Shown here piece by piece: positions 16,344 to 25,284 of a stretch of 58,950 nt of DNA. A program made the translations under genes and the position numbers. The notes under the pieces were generated by a model. It ran no database searches. It was not told the DNA's origin and saw only the letters and a program-made list of their open reading frames with translations. Positions within the stretch are counted from its first letter, which is position 1; each line of letters opens with the position of its first letter. The stretch lies in assembly GCF_000282635.1 (NCBI RefSeq), contig NZ_AKIW01000100.1, positions 1 through 58,950 on the forward strand. The letters are read 5' to 3'. The DNA is from Variovorax sp. CF313. GTDB taxonomy: Bacteria > Pseudomonadota > Gammaproteobacteria > Burkholderiales > Burkholderiaceae_C.

Positions 16344-17429
16344 ATGAGCACCCTCTTCCATCCCCTGCGCGTGAAGGCCATCGAGCCCGACACGGCCGAG
16401 GCCGTCGTCGTCTCGTTCGAAGTGCCCATCGACCTGCAGCAGGTCTTCGGCTTCACGCAGGGCCAGTACCTCACGCTGCGCCACGACATCGACGGCCAGG
16501 ACCTGCGCCGCTCCTATTCGATCTGCGCCGGCCTCGACGATGGCGAGCTGCGCGTCGGCGTGCGCAAGGTGCGCGGCGGCGTGTTCTCCAACTGGATCAA
16601 CGCCCATCTGCAGCCGGGCGACACCCTGCAGGTGATGGCGCCGCAGGGCCGCTTCTTCGTGCCCATCGAGCCGGCTTCGGCACGCCATCACGTCGGCATC
16701 GCGGGCGGCAGCGGCATCACGCCGATCCTGTCGATCATGAAGACGGTGCTGGCGCGCGAGCCGCGAAGCCGCTTCACGCTGATCTACGGCAACCGCCAGC
16801 TGCAGTCCACGATGTTCAAGGAAGAAATCGAGGACCTGAAGAACCGCTACATGACGCGGCTTGTGCTGCAGCACGTGTTCTCCGACGAGCACACCGATTC
16901 GCCGCTGGGCTTCGGCGTGATGAACCGCGAGAAGATCGGCGAGTTCCTGGCGTCGGTGGTGCCTGCGAAGACGATCGACCATGTCTATGTCTGCGGCCCG
17001 TTCCAGATGAACGACGAAGCCGAGGCCGCGCTGCTGGCCGCCGGCGTGCCCGAGGAACGCATCCACATCGAACGCTTCGGCGTGGCGCTGCCTTCGGCCA
17101 CGCAGGTCGGCGCGGTGGTGCACGAGGCGCAGCCCGGCGACGCCAGGCAGGCGCGCATCGTCATCGTGCGCGACGGGCTGCAGCGCGAGATCACCTACAC
17201 CGAAGGCCAGCCCAGCATCCTCGATGCGGCTTCGGCCGCGGGGCTCGAAGTCCCGTTCTCGTGCACCTCCGGCGTGTGCGGCACCTGCCGCGCCAAATGC
17301 GTGGACGGGGAAGTCCGCATGGAAAGAAACTTTGCGCTCGACAAGAATGAAGTGGCAGCAGGTTTCGTGCTGACCTGCCAGGCACACCCCCTGACCGAAC
17401 GCGTCACGCTCTCATTCGACGAGCGCTAG
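16344..17429 (+). CDS. paaE: PaaE, NADPH-dependent reductase of phenylacetyl-CoA epoxidase
   Basis: A 361-residue three-domain reductase: FAD domain with RSYSI (56-60), NAD(P) domain with GIAGGSGITP and YVCGPFQM, and a C-terminal plant-type [2Fe-2S] domain with Cys 307, 312, 315 and 345 (CTSGVCGTC, then LTC). It passes electrons from NADPH to the PaaA diiron centre. It ends only 34 bp before the ABC binding-protein gene, which has its own ribosome site but no visible terminator before it. Confidence 0.95.
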   Translation: MSTLFHPLRVKAIEPDTAEAVVVSFEVPIDLQQVFGFTQGQYLTLRHDIDGQDLRRSYSICAGLDDGELRVGVRKVRGGVFSNWINAHLQPGDTLQVMAPQGRFFVPIEPASARHHVGIAGGSGITPILSIMKTVLAREPRSRFTLIYGNRQLQSTMFKEEIEDLKNRYMTRLVLQHVFSDEHTDSPLGFGVMNREKIGEFLASVVPAKTIDHVYVCGPFQMNDEAEAALLAAGVPEERIHIERFGVALPSATQVGAVVHEAQPGDARQARIVIVRDGLQREITYTEGQPSILDAASAAGLEVPFSCTSGVCGTCRAKCVDGEVRMERNFALDKNEVAAGFVLTCQAHPLTERVTLSFDER

Positions 17430-17463
17430 AACTTCAAATATTTTTCAACCGGAGACAAGACCA

Positions 17464-18612
17464 ATGAAACTCTTCTTCAAGCCCCTGCTGATCGCCGCGC
17501 TGTGCGCCACCGCCGCCGCGGCGTGGGCCGACGTCAATGTCGGCGTGACGCTCTCGGCCACCGGCCCGGCCGCCTCGCTCGGCATTCCGGAGAAGAACAC
17601 CATCGCGCTGATGCCCAAGACCATCGGCGGCCAGAAGATCAACTACATCGTGCTCGACGACGCTTCGGACACCACCGCGGCCGTGGCCAACACGCGCAAG
17701 CTCATCGCAGAGAACAAGGTCGACGTCGTGCTGGGCTCCACCACCACGCCCAACTCGCTGGCCATGATCGACGTGGTGAGCGAAGCCAAGGTGCCGATGA
17801 TTTCCATCGCCGCTTCGGCCCGCATCATCGAACCGATGGACGCCAAGAAGAAGTGGGTGTTCAAGACGCCGCAGAACGACATCATGATGTCGCTCGCCAT
17901 CGCCGAGCACATGGCCGCCAACGGCGTGAAGACCGTGGCCTTCATCGGCTTCTCCGACGCATACGGCGAAGGCTGGTCGGAAGAATTCGCCAAGGCCGCT
18001 GCGCTGAAGAAGATCACTATCGTGGCCAACGAGCGCTACTCCCGCACCGACACCTCGGTGACGGGCCAGGCGCTGAAGATCATGGCCAGCAAGGCCGACG
18101 CGGTGCTGGTCGCGGGCTCGGGCACACCGGCCGCGCTGCCGCAGAAGACGCTCAAGGAACGCGGCTACGCCGGCAAGATGTACCAGACGCACGGCGTGGC
18201 GAACGCCGACTTCCTGCGCGTGGGCGGCAAGGACGTGGAAGGCACCTTCCTGCCCGCCGGCCCCGTGCTGGTGGCCGAGCAGCTGCCCGCCAGCAACCCG
18301 GTGAAGAAATCTGCACTGGCTTACGTCGGCGCCTACGAAGCCGCCTACGGCAAGGGCACCGTGTCGACCTTCGGTGCACACGCCTGGGACGCCGGCCTGC
18401 TGATGACCTCGGCCGTGCCCGTCGCACTGAAGAAGGCGCAGCCCGGCACGCCGGAATTCCGCGCCGCGCTGCGCGATGCGCTGGAGCAGGTCAAGGAAGT
18501 GTCGGGCGCGCACGGCGTGTTCAGCATGACCGAGAAGGACCACCTGGGTCTCGACCAACGCGCCCGCGTGATGGTGAAGATCGAGAACGGCGCCTGGAAA
18601 TACCAGCCCTGA
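17464..18612 (+). CDS. Periplasmic binding protein, branched-chain-amino-acid type (aromatic-acid candidate)
   Basis: A 382-residue class I (LivK-type) binding protein with a signal peptide (residues 1-22, cleaved after AWA). The mature part begins DVNVGVTLSATGPAASLG, typical of the family. It delivers its ligand to the LivH/LivM permease encoded next. Lying 34 bp after paaE and upstream of paaZ, it may bind phenylacetate or a related aromatic acid instead of leucine; this is inference from context. A small stem-loop follows the gene. Confidence 0.9.
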   Translation: MKLFFKPLLIAALCATAAAAWADVNVGVTLSATGPAASLGIPEKNTIALMPKTIGGQKINYIVLDDASDTTAAVANTRKLIAENKVDVVLGSTTTPNSLAMIDVVSEAKVPMISIAASARIIEPMDAKKKWVFKTPQNDIMMSLAIAEHMAANGVKTVAFIGFSDAYGEGWSEEFAKAAALKKITIVANERYSRTDTSVTGQALKIMASKADAVLVAGSGTPAALPQKTLKERGYAGKMYQTHGVANADFLRVGGKDVEGTFLPAGPVLVAEQLPASNPVKKSALAYVGAYEAAYGKGTVSTFGAHAWDAGLLMTSAVPVALKKAQPGTPEFRAALRDALEQVKEVSGAHGVFSMTEKDHLGLDQRARVMVKIENGAWKYQP

Positions 18613-18620
18613 TGTCTTCG

Positions 18621-18645
18621 CTCCCTCCCCCAAAGGGGGATGGAG
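18621..18645 (+). repeat. Stem-loop between binding-protein and permease genes (solo repeat arm)
   Basis: CTCCCTCCCCC pairs with GGGGGATGGAG across an AAA loop. It closely resembles the right arm of the composite repeats at 22407-22514 and 42880-42991. In ABC operons such hairpins after the binding-protein gene often stabilise upstream mRNA and lower downstream expression. It has no T tract, so full termination is unlikely. Confidence 0.6.
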
Positions 18646-18723
18646 CAACACAAGGCAGCGCAACTGACGGCGCTTGTGCCTGACCCTGATTCGATACACG
18701 GGCCAAGCCCGAAGGTTTCTTTT

Positions 18724-19752
18724 ATGGATTTGCAGATCGCCCTGCTCTTGGGGCAGGACGGCATCGTCAACGGTGCCGTCTACGGTTTGATGGCGCTCGC
18801 ACTGGTGCTGGTGTTTTCAGTCACGCGCGTCATCTTCATTCCCCAAGGTGAGTTCGTCGCCTTCGGGGCGCTCTCTATGGCGATGCTGCAGGCTGGCCGT
18901 GTGCCGGCCACGCTGTGGCTGCTGCTGGTGCTGGCAGTCGCGGTGCTGCTGGTGGAAATCTGGCGCTGGAAGCGCGGCGCAGTGGTCGACTGGGCCTCCG
19001 CGCTCGCATGGTGCGTGGTGTTGCCGGCGGCGGCCACCGCGCTGGTGCTGCTGCTCAAACCCACGTCGATGACGGGCCAGACGCTCACCACGCTGCTTCT
19101 CATCATGCCGCTCGGCCCCCTGCTCTACCGCCTGGCCTACCGGCCGCTGGCGGACGCCAACGTGCTGATGCTGCTGATCGTCTCGGTCGCGCTGCACGGC
19201 GTGCTGGTCGGGCTGGGCCTGCTGTTCTTCGGTGCCGAAGGCTCGCGCACCGCGGCGTTCTCCGAAGCGCGCCTCGACATCGGCGGCATTCCAGTCGGCG
19301 GACAGTCGCTGGTGGTGGTCGGCGTCACGCTGCTGCTGGTGATTGCCATGTTCCTGTTCTTCGGCCGCTCGATGGTCGGCAAGGCGCTGCGTGCCACCGC
19401 CATCAACCGGGTGGGCGCGCGGCTGTCGGGCATTCCGACCGAGCTCTCGGGCGACCTGAGCTTCGCGCTCGCAGCGCTCATCGGCGCCGTCTCGGGGCTG
19501 CTGATCGCACCGATCACCACGGTGTATTACGACACCGGCTTTCTCATCGGCCTGAAGGGCTTCGTCGCCGCCATCGTCGGCGGGCTTGCGAGCTATCCGC
19601 TGGCGCTGGCCGGCGCGCTGCTGGTGGGACAGCTCGAAGCATTCGCCTCGTTCTGGGCCAGCCCGTTCAAGGAGGTGCTGGTCTTCACGCTGATCATTCC
19701 AGTGCTGTGGTGGCGTTCGCTCCACAGCCGCCACGTGGAGGACGAAGAATGA
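18724..19752 (+). CDS. LivH-type ABC permease
   Basis: A 342-residue membrane protein with eight or more hydrophobic segments. It begins MDLQIALLLGQDGIVNGAVYGLMALALVLVFSVTRVI, the usual LivH start, and contains the family motif RATAINRVGARLSGI. It forms half the channel with LivM. I prefer the ATG at 18724; the longer ORF runs back into the hairpin region. An ATGA overlap joins it to the next gene. It is slightly longer than usual (about 300) because of an insertion with extra hydrophobic segments around residues 55-130. Confidence 0.9.
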   Translation: MDLQIALLLGQDGIVNGAVYGLMALALVLVFSVTRVIFIPQGEFVAFGALSMAMLQAGRVPATLWLLLVLAVAVLLVEIWRWKRGAVVDWASALAWCVVLPAAATALVLLLKPTSMTGQTLTTLLLIMPLGPLLYRLAYRPLADANVLMLLIVSVALHGVLVGLGLLFFGAEGSRTAAFSEARLDIGGIPVGGQSLVVVGVTLLLVIAMFLFFGRSMVGKALRATAINRVGARLSGIPTELSGDLSFALAALIGAVSGLLIAPITTVYYDTGFLIGLKGFVAAIVGGLASYPLALAGALLVGQLEAFASFWASPFKEVLVFTLIIPVLWWRSLHSRHVEDEE

Positions 19753-21653
19753 GCGCGTCTTCGAATCCCGCGACACTGAACACCCCGCCCGAAGGCAAGC
19801 CGCTGGTCACGCCGCGCCAGCTCACGCTGGCGTGCGTGGTGCTGCTGGCGCTGGCCTGGGGCTTCCTGCCCGAATTCACGGTCTCGGTGCTCAGCAACAT
19901 CGGCCTGTATGCGCTGGTCGCGGCCGGGCTGGTCATGCTCACCGGCGTGGGTGGCATGACCTCTTTCGGGCAGGCCGCGTTCGTCGGCATGGGCGCCTAC
20001 GCCACCGCATGGATCTGCACGTCGCCCACTGCTGCCGCCTGGCTGGGTGGCGCGGTCGGCCCTGCGCTGCTGCCGTGGGCCGGCCTGCTGCTGGGCCTGG
20101 CGTTCACCTTCGCGCTGGCCTGGATGCTCGGCGCGGTCACGCTCAAGCTGTCGGGCCACTACCTGCCGCTGTGCACCATCGCCTGGGGCCTGAGCCTGTA
20201 CTACCTGCTGGGCAACATGGACTTCCTCGGCGGGCAGACCGGCATCACGGGCGTGCCGCCGCTGGTGGTGGCGGGGCTATCGCTGGCCACGCCGCGCGCG
20301 CTCGGCGTCGTGATCTGGGCGGTGCTGCTGCTGGCGCTCTGGGCGCTGCACAACCTGCTCGATTCCCGCGAAGGCCGCGCCATCCGCGCACTCAAGGGCG
20401 GGCGGCTGATGGCCGAGTCGATGGGCGTCGACACGGCGCGCCACCGCATCAAGCTGTTCGTGCTGGCCGCGCTGCTCGCGGCGGTGTCGGGCTGGCTCTA
20501 TGCGCACCTGCAGCGATTCGTGAACCCAACGCCCTTCAACCTGAACATCGGCATCGAGCTGCTGTTCATGGCGGTGGTCGGCGGCGCGGGCCACCTGTGG
20601 GGTGCGGTGCTGGGTGCGGCGCTGATCACGCTGCTGAAGGAAAAGCTGCAGGACGTGCTGCCCTCGCTGCTCGGCAGCAGCGGCAACTTCGAGGTGATCG
20701 TGTTCGGGCTGCTGATGCTCTTCGTGCTGCAGCGTTTTTCCGACGGCCTGTGGCCCACGCTGGCGCGCATCACGCGCCGCTGGGTGCGCAACGATGCGGC
20801 GCGCAAGGCGCCGGCTCTCGCATCGAAGGCGCCGACCGTGCAGCTCGCGCAGCGCACGCTGCCCGCGAGTGGCGAACTGCTGCTGCAAGCCAGCGACGTG
20901 AGCAAGCGATTCGGCGGGCTCGTGGCCAACAACGCGATTTCGATGACACTGAAGGCCGGCGAGATCCATGCGCTGATCGGCCCGAACGGCGCCGGCAAGA
21001 GCACCTTCTTCAACATGATCTCGGGCGTGGACGACCCGACCTCGGGCGAGGTGAAGCTCGCCGGCCAGCCGATGGCGGCCAAGCCTTCGCGCGCCTTCGC
21101 CGCGCTGGGCCTGGGCCGCACCTTCCAGCACGTGCGCCTGCTCGGACAGCGCAGCGTGGCTGAGAACGTCGCGCTCGGCGCGCACCTGCGTGCGAAGCGT
21201 GGCTGGCTCGCCGCGATGCTGCGGCTGGACCGTGCCGAAGAAGCCGCGCTGATGGCCGAGGCCCGCAGGCAGATCGAACGCTGCGGCCTCGGCGCGCATG
21301 CTGACACGCCCGCGGCATCGCTCTCGCTCGGCCAGCAGCGCGTGGTCGAAATCGCCCGCGCGCTCGCCGGCCAGCCCTCGGTGCTGCTGCTCGACGAACC
21401 GGCGGCCGGCCTGCGCCATCTTGAAAAGCGCGCGCTCTCGGTGCTGCTGAGCCAGTTGCGCGCCGAGGGCCTCGGCATCCTCGTGGTGGAGCACGACATG
21501 GAGTTCGTAATGAACCTCGCCGACCGCATCACGGTGCTCGAATTCGGCACCGTCATCGCCACCGGCACGCCGGCCGAAGTGCAGGCCAACCCGCGCGTGC
21601 TTGAAGCCTACCTCGGCGGCGCGGACGACGAACTGCTGGAAGACGCCCGATGA
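19749..21653 (+). CDS. Fused LivM permease-LivG ATPase
   Basis: A single 634-residue ORF joins two subunits that are usually separate. Residues about 1-335 are a LivM-type permease (GVGGMTSFGQAAFVGMGAYA, then a multi-span core and VVGGAGHLWGAVLGA). After an Ala-rich linker, residues about 375-634 are a LivG-type ATPase: Walker A GPNGAGKST (411-419), signature LSLGQQ (525-530), Walker B VLLLDEP (545-551) and the switch His in VVEHDM. The reading frame is continuous and no stop or start interrupts the junction. Such fusions occur in some proteobacterial Liv-type systems. Start overlaps livH, and the end overlaps livF. Confidence 0.92.
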   Translation: MSASSNPATLNTPPEGKPLVTPRQLTLACVVLLALAWGFLPEFTVSVLSNIGLYALVAAGLVMLTGVGGMTSFGQAAFVGMGAYATAWICTSPTAAAWLGGAVGPALLPWAGLLLGLAFTFALAWMLGAVTLKLSGHYLPLCTIAWGLSLYYLLGNMDFLGGQTGITGVPPLVVAGLSLATPRALGVVIWAVLLLALWALHNLLDSREGRAIRALKGGRLMAESMGVDTARHRIKLFVLAALLAAVSGWLYAHLQRFVNPTPFNLNIGIELLFMAVVGGAGHLWGAVLGAALITLLKEKLQDVLPSLLGSSGNFEVIVFGLLMLFVLQRFSDGLWPTLARITRRWVRNDAARKAPALASKAPTVQLAQRTLPASGELLLQASDVSKRFGGLVANNAISMTLKAGEIHALIGPNGAGKSTFFNMISGVDDPTSGEVKLAGQPMAAKPSRAFAALGLGRTFQHVRLLGQRSVAENVALGAHLRAKRGWLAAMLRLDRAEEAALMAEARRQIERCGLGAHADTPAASLSLGQQRVVEIARALAGQPSVLLLDEPAAGLRHLEKRALSVLLSQLRAEGLGILVVEHDMEFVMNLADRITVLEFGTVIATGTPAEVQANPRVLEAYLGGADDELLEDAR

Positions 21654-22381
21654 GCCATCCTTTGCTTCAACTCGACGGCTTCTGCGTCGCCTACCGCACC
21701 GTGGAAGCGGTGCACAGCGTGCGCCTGCAGGTGAACGAGGGCGAGATCGTCACCGTGATCGGCCCCAATGGCGCCGGCAAAACCACGCTGCTGTGCGCCG
21801 CCATGGGCCTGCTGCCTTCCACCGGCCAGCTGATGCTGGACGGCGGGCGCGTCGCGCGCCCCAGCGTCGAGACCATGGTGGCGCGCGGCGTCGCACTGGT
21901 GCCCGAGCGGCGCGAGCTGTTCGGCGAGATGTCGGTGGAAGACAACCTGCTGCTCGGCGGCTTCTACCAGTGGCGCAAAGGCGAGCGCGACCAGCGCGCG
22001 CGCATGGACGAGATCTTCGGGATCTTCCCGCGCCTGCGCGAGCGCCGCCCACAGCTGGCTTCCACGCTTTCGGGCGGCGAACGCCAGATGCTGGCCATTG
22101 GCCGCGCGCTGATGGCGCGGCCGCGTTTGCTGATGCTCGACGAACCCTCGCTGGGCCTCGCCCCGCTGGTGGTGCGCGAGGTGCTGCGCGTGGTGTCGCA
22201 GCTGCGCAGCCATGGCGTGTCGGTGCTGCTCGTGGAGCAGAACGCACGCGCCGCGCTGCAGGTGGCCGACCGCGCCTACGTGCTGGAGATGGGCGCCGTG
22301 GCGCTCGAAGGCAAGGCGCGCGACCTGCTGCACGACCAGCGGATCATCGACACGTACCTCGGTATAGGAAAGAAGGAATGA
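21650..22381 (+). CDS. LivF-type ABC ATPase
   Basis: A 243-residue ABC ATPase with Walker A GPNGAGKTT (38-46), the signature LSGGERQML and Walker B LLMLDEPSLGLAP, the LivF form. It pairs with the ATPase half of the fused LivM-LivG to power uptake. It overlaps the fusion gene by 4 bp. A 151-bp gap with a composite repeat separates it from paaZ. Confidence 0.93.
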   Translation: MSHPLLQLDGFCVAYRTVEAVHSVRLQVNEGEIVTVIGPNGAGKTTLLCAAMGLLPSTGQLMLDGGRVARPSVETMVARGVALVPERRELFGEMSVEDNLLLGGFYQWRKGERDQRARMDEIFGIFPRLRERRPQLASTLSGGERQMLAIGRALMARPRLLMLDEPSLGLAPLVVREVLRVVSQLRSHGVSVLLVEQNARAALQVADRAYVLEMGAVALEGKARDLLHDQRIIDTYLGIGKKE

Positions 22382-22406
22382 CCGACGTGCCTCCCTTTCT
22401 TGCTCA

Positions 22407-22514
22407 CTCCCCTTCCGGGGGAGGGTTGGGGTGGGGGCACGACGGCCTCGAACGAAGAGCAACGCTCGTTGGGCGCTGCCCCCATCCCAGCCTTCCCCCA
22501 AAGGGGGAAGGAGC
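22407..22514. repeat. Composite inverted repeat inside the paa operon
   Basis: A 108-bp element. The left arm (22407-22439) and right arm (22477-22514) are largely complementary, and each arm holds its own smaller C-run/G-run hairpin. The centre carries a further small hairpin (GAGC/GCTC). A second copy at 42880-42991 has nearly identical arms but an unrelated centre, and a solo arm lies at 18621-18645. It fills most of the gap between livF and paaZ and may modulate paaZ expression. Confidence 0.85.
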
Positions 22515-22532
22515 CATACAAGGACACCCTTC

Positions 22533-24593
22533 ATGACCACCACCCTCCAAAGCTACATCGCCGGCCGCTGGATCGGCCAGCAGGCCGCCCAGCAACTGCG
22601 CAGCGCCGTCAACGGCCAGCCCGTGGCAGCCACGCACGCCGAGGCCATCGACTTCGCCGAAGCGCTGCAATACGCGCGCCGCACCGGCATTCCCGCGCTG
22701 ATGGCGCTCGACTTCCAGCAGCGCGCCGAGCGCCTGAAGGCGCTGGCCAAGTACATCGCCGCGAACAAGGAAACGCTCTACGCCATCTCGGCCCACACGG
22801 GCGCCACGCGCGCCGACAGCTGGATCGACATCGAAGGCGGCGCCGGCACGCTGAGCGCCTATGCCGGCATCGGCACCAACGAGCTGCCCTCCGGCAACCT
22901 CGTGCACGAGGGCCCGGCCTTCCCGCTCGGCAAGAAGGGCGGCTTCGCGGGCACGCACATCCTGGTGCCGCGCGGCGGCGTGGCGGTGCATATCGATGCG
23001 TTCAATTTCCCGGTGTGGGGCCTGCTCGAGAAGTTCGCGCCCAGCTTCCTCGCGGGCATGCCCTGCATCGGCAAGCCGGCCACGGCCACCAGCTACCTCA
23101 CCGAGGCGCTGGTGCGGCTCATCGTGCAGTCGGGCATCCTGCCGGCGGGCGCGCTGCAGCTCGTCATCGGCGGCACGGGCGACCTGCTCGACCGGCTCGA
23201 AGGGCCCGACGTGGTCACCTTCACCGGTTCGGCCGACACCGCCGCCAAGCTGCGCGTGCACCCGAACATCGTGCGCCAGTCGATCCCGTTCAATGCCGAG
23301 GCCGACTCGCTCAACTGCGCGATCCTCGCGCCCGACGTGACGCCGGACGACGAGGAGTTCGATCTCTTCGTGAAGGAAGTGGCGCGCGAGATGACGACCA
23401 AGGCCGGCCAGAAGTGCACGGCCATCCGCCGCGCGATCGTGCCGCGCCGGCACCTCGATGCGGTGGCCGAGCGGCTGCGCGCGCGGCTCGCGAAGACGGT
23501 GGTCGGCGATCCGTCGCGCGAAGAGGTGCGCATGGGCGCGCTCGCCTCGCGCGACCAGCAGGCCGACGTGGCCGCGCGTGTCGCCACGCTGCTGCAAGGC
23601 GCCGAGCTGGTCTACGGCGAGCGCGACGGCTTCTCGCCGATTGGCGAGGGCGTGGCCGATGGCGCGTTTTTCGCGCCTACGCTGCTGCTGAGCCGCAAGC
23701 CGCTCGAGCACGACGCTGCACACGATGTGGAGGCCTTCGGCCCCGTCAGCACGCTGATGCCCTACGAGGGCATCGACGAAGCACTGGCGCTGGCTGCGCG
23801 CGGCCGCGGCAGCCTCGTCGGCACGCTGGTCACGCGCGACCCCGCCATCGCGGCCAAGGCCATTCCGGTGGCTGCCGCGTGGCATGGCCGCCTGCTGGTG
23901 CTCGACCGCGAGGCCGCCGCCGAATCGACCGGCCACGGCTCGCCGCTGCCACAGCTCAAGCACGGCGGCCCGGGCCGCGCGGGCGGCGGCGAAGAACTCG
24001 GCGGCCTGCGCGCGGTGAAGCACTACCTGCAGCGCGCCGCGGTGCAAGGCTCGCCCACCATGCTCGCCGCCATCACCGGCGAACACGTGCGCGGCGCGGC
24101 CGTACGCGAGAGCGAGGTGCACCCCTTCCGCCGCTACTTCGAGGACCTGCGCATCGGCGACTCGCTGCTCACCCACCGCCGCACCGTGGGCGAGGCCGAC
24201 ATCGTCGCCTTCGGCGGCATCTCGGGCGACTACTTCTACATGCACTTCGACGAGGTGGCGGCCAAGGAATCGCCCTTCGGCAAGCGCATCGCGCACGGCT
24301 ACTTCGTGCTGTCGGCCGCGGCAGGCCTGTTCGTGTCGCCGTCGCCGGGCCCGGTGCTCGCCAACTACGGCCTGGACACGCTGCGCTTCACCAAGCCCGT
24401 GGGCATCGGCGACACCATCCAGGCGCGCCTGACCTGCAAGCGCAAGATCGACCGCAACAGGAAAGACGCGAGCGGCCAGGGCCAGGGCGTGGTCGCATGG
24501 GACGTGGAGGTGACGAACCAGGACGGCGAGCTGGTCGCCAGCTACGACATCCTGACGCTGGTTTCCAAGAAACCCGAAGCGGCGGCCTCCTGA
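22533..24593 (+). CDS. paaZ: PaaZ, bifunctional oxepin-CoA hydrolase / aldehyde dehydrogenase
   Basis: A 686-residue fusion enzyme. The N-terminal aldehyde dehydrogenase domain has catalytic E256 (NAEADS) and C295 (GQKCTAI), the same positions as in E. coli PaaZ. The C-terminal MaoC-type hydratase domain has the D566/H571 pair in GDYFYMHFD. It opens the oxepin ring and oxidises the resulting aldehyde to 3-oxo-5,6-dehydrosuberyl-CoA. The ATG at 22533 gives the normal length; the longer ORF would translate part of the repeat. It is the last paa gene; paaF, paaH and paaJ do not follow. Confidence 0.95.
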   Translation: MTTTLQSYIAGRWIGQQAAQQLRSAVNGQPVAATHAEAIDFAEALQYARRTGIPALMALDFQQRAERLKALAKYIAANKETLYAISAHTGATRADSWIDIEGGAGTLSAYAGIGTNELPSGNLVHEGPAFPLGKKGGFAGTHILVPRGGVAVHIDAFNFPVWGLLEKFAPSFLAGMPCIGKPATATSYLTEALVRLIVQSGILPAGALQLVIGGTGDLLDRLEGPDVVTFTGSADTAAKLRVHPNIVRQSIPFNAEADSLNCAILAPDVTPDDEEFDLFVKEVAREMTTKAGQKCTAIRRAIVPRRHLDAVAERLRARLAKTVVGDPSREEVRMGALASRDQQADVAARVATLLQGAELVYGERDGFSPIGEGVADGAFFAPTLLLSRKPLEHDAAHDVEAFGPVSTLMPYEGIDEALALAARGRGSLVGTLVTRDPAIAAKAIPVAAAWHGRLLVLDREAAAESTGHGSPLPQLKHGGPGRAGGGEELGGLRAVKHYLQRAAVQGSPTMLAAITGEHVRGAAVRESEVHPFRRYFEDLRIGDSLLTHRRTVGEADIVAFGGISGDYFYMHFDEVAAKESPFGKRIAHGYFVLSAAAGLFVSPSPGPVLANYGLDTLRFTKPVGIGDTIQARLTCKRKIDRNRKDASGQGQGVVAWDVEVTNQDGELVASYDILTLVSKKPEAAAS

Positions 24594-24633
24594 TTCACCG
24601 GAAAGCGCCCAAGGCCGTGTAAATTCGCCCGCC

Positions 24634-25194
24634 ATGCTCTTCTGGCTCCAGCTCTTCCTTCTCGTCGCCGGCACCGCGGCGCTGCTGTACGTGTCGCGCG
24701 GCCCGCTGAGCCGGCCCGGCTCGCACGGCTTCTACCGCTTCTTCGCGTGGGAATGCATGCTGGTGCTGGTCGTGGTGAACCTGCCCGTGTGGCATGACGA
24801 TCCGTTTTCGGCGAGGCAGATCGTCTCTTCGCTCTTCTTCGTGCTGTCGATCTGGTTGCCGATCCACGCGGTGCGGCTGCTGAAGGCGCAGGGCAAGCCG
24901 ACCGAGGCGCGCAGCGACGACCCCGCGCTGTACGGTTTCGAAAAAACCTCGTCCATCGTCACCACCGGCGCCTTCCGGTACATACGACATCCGATGTACA
25001 CGGCACTGATGCTGCTGGCCTGGGGCGCCTTCCTCAAGCAGTTCACCTGGCTCACGCTGGCACTGGTGCTCGCGGCCACGGTGCTGCTGTTCCTGACTGC
25101 CCTGCGCGACGAGAAGGAATGCATCGCGCATTTCGGCGACGCCTACCGCGCTTACATGCGCGGCACGCGGCGCTTCATTCCGTTCGTGCTCTAG
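24634..25194 (+). CDS. Isoprenylcysteine carboxyl methyltransferase-like membrane protein
   Basis: A 186-residue membrane protein with four to five hydrophobic segments. The C-terminal half has the methyltransferase signature RYIRHPMYTALMLLAWG, followed by DEKECIAHFGDAYRAYMRGTR, found in ICMT/PEMT-type and NnrU-like proteins. These use SAM to methylate lipid-embedded substrates. Bacterial substrates of this branch are mostly unknown. It starts 40 bp after paaZ and may belong to the paa transcript or to the envelope genes that follow. Confidence 0.8.
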   Translation: MLFWLQLFLLVAGTAALLYVSRGPLSRPGSHGFYRFFAWECMLVLVVVNLPVWHDDPFSARQIVSSLFFVLSIWLPIHAVRLLKAQGKPTEARSDDPALYGFEKTSSIVTTGAFRYIRHPMYTALMLLAWGAFLKQFTWLTLALVLAATVLLFLTALRDEKECIAHFGDAYRAYMRGTRRFIPFVL

Positions 25195-25196
25195 GG

Positions 25197-25263
25197 TCCG
25201 TTCACACGCGCGTCATGCACTACCTTGCGGGATGCTGACCCGCGTGCTCAGGTTCCGTTCACA
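25197..25263. repeat. Pair of TCCGTTCACA direct repeats before the 149-aa gene
   Basis: The decamer TCCGTTCACA occurs at 25197-25206 and again at 25254-25263, 57 bp apart, in the 90-bp gap upstream of the gene at 25285. Two direct copies at this spacing could be activator sites for the envelope operon. No regulator is encoded nearby, and chance repetition cannot be excluded. Confidence 0.3.
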
Positions 25264-25284
25264 AGAGCGGCCTAGCATTCGCGC

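Noticed and set aside
22382..22532. Riboswitch upstream of paaZ
   Set aside because: The strong structure is explained by a repeat with a second copy in an unrelated operon, so it is not a ligand-specific aptamer.
25195..25284. PmrA-type box before the PAP2 envelope genes
   Set aside because: I looked for the TTAA-type direct repeat bound by PmrA and did not find one; the TCCGTTCACA repeats are a different sequence.
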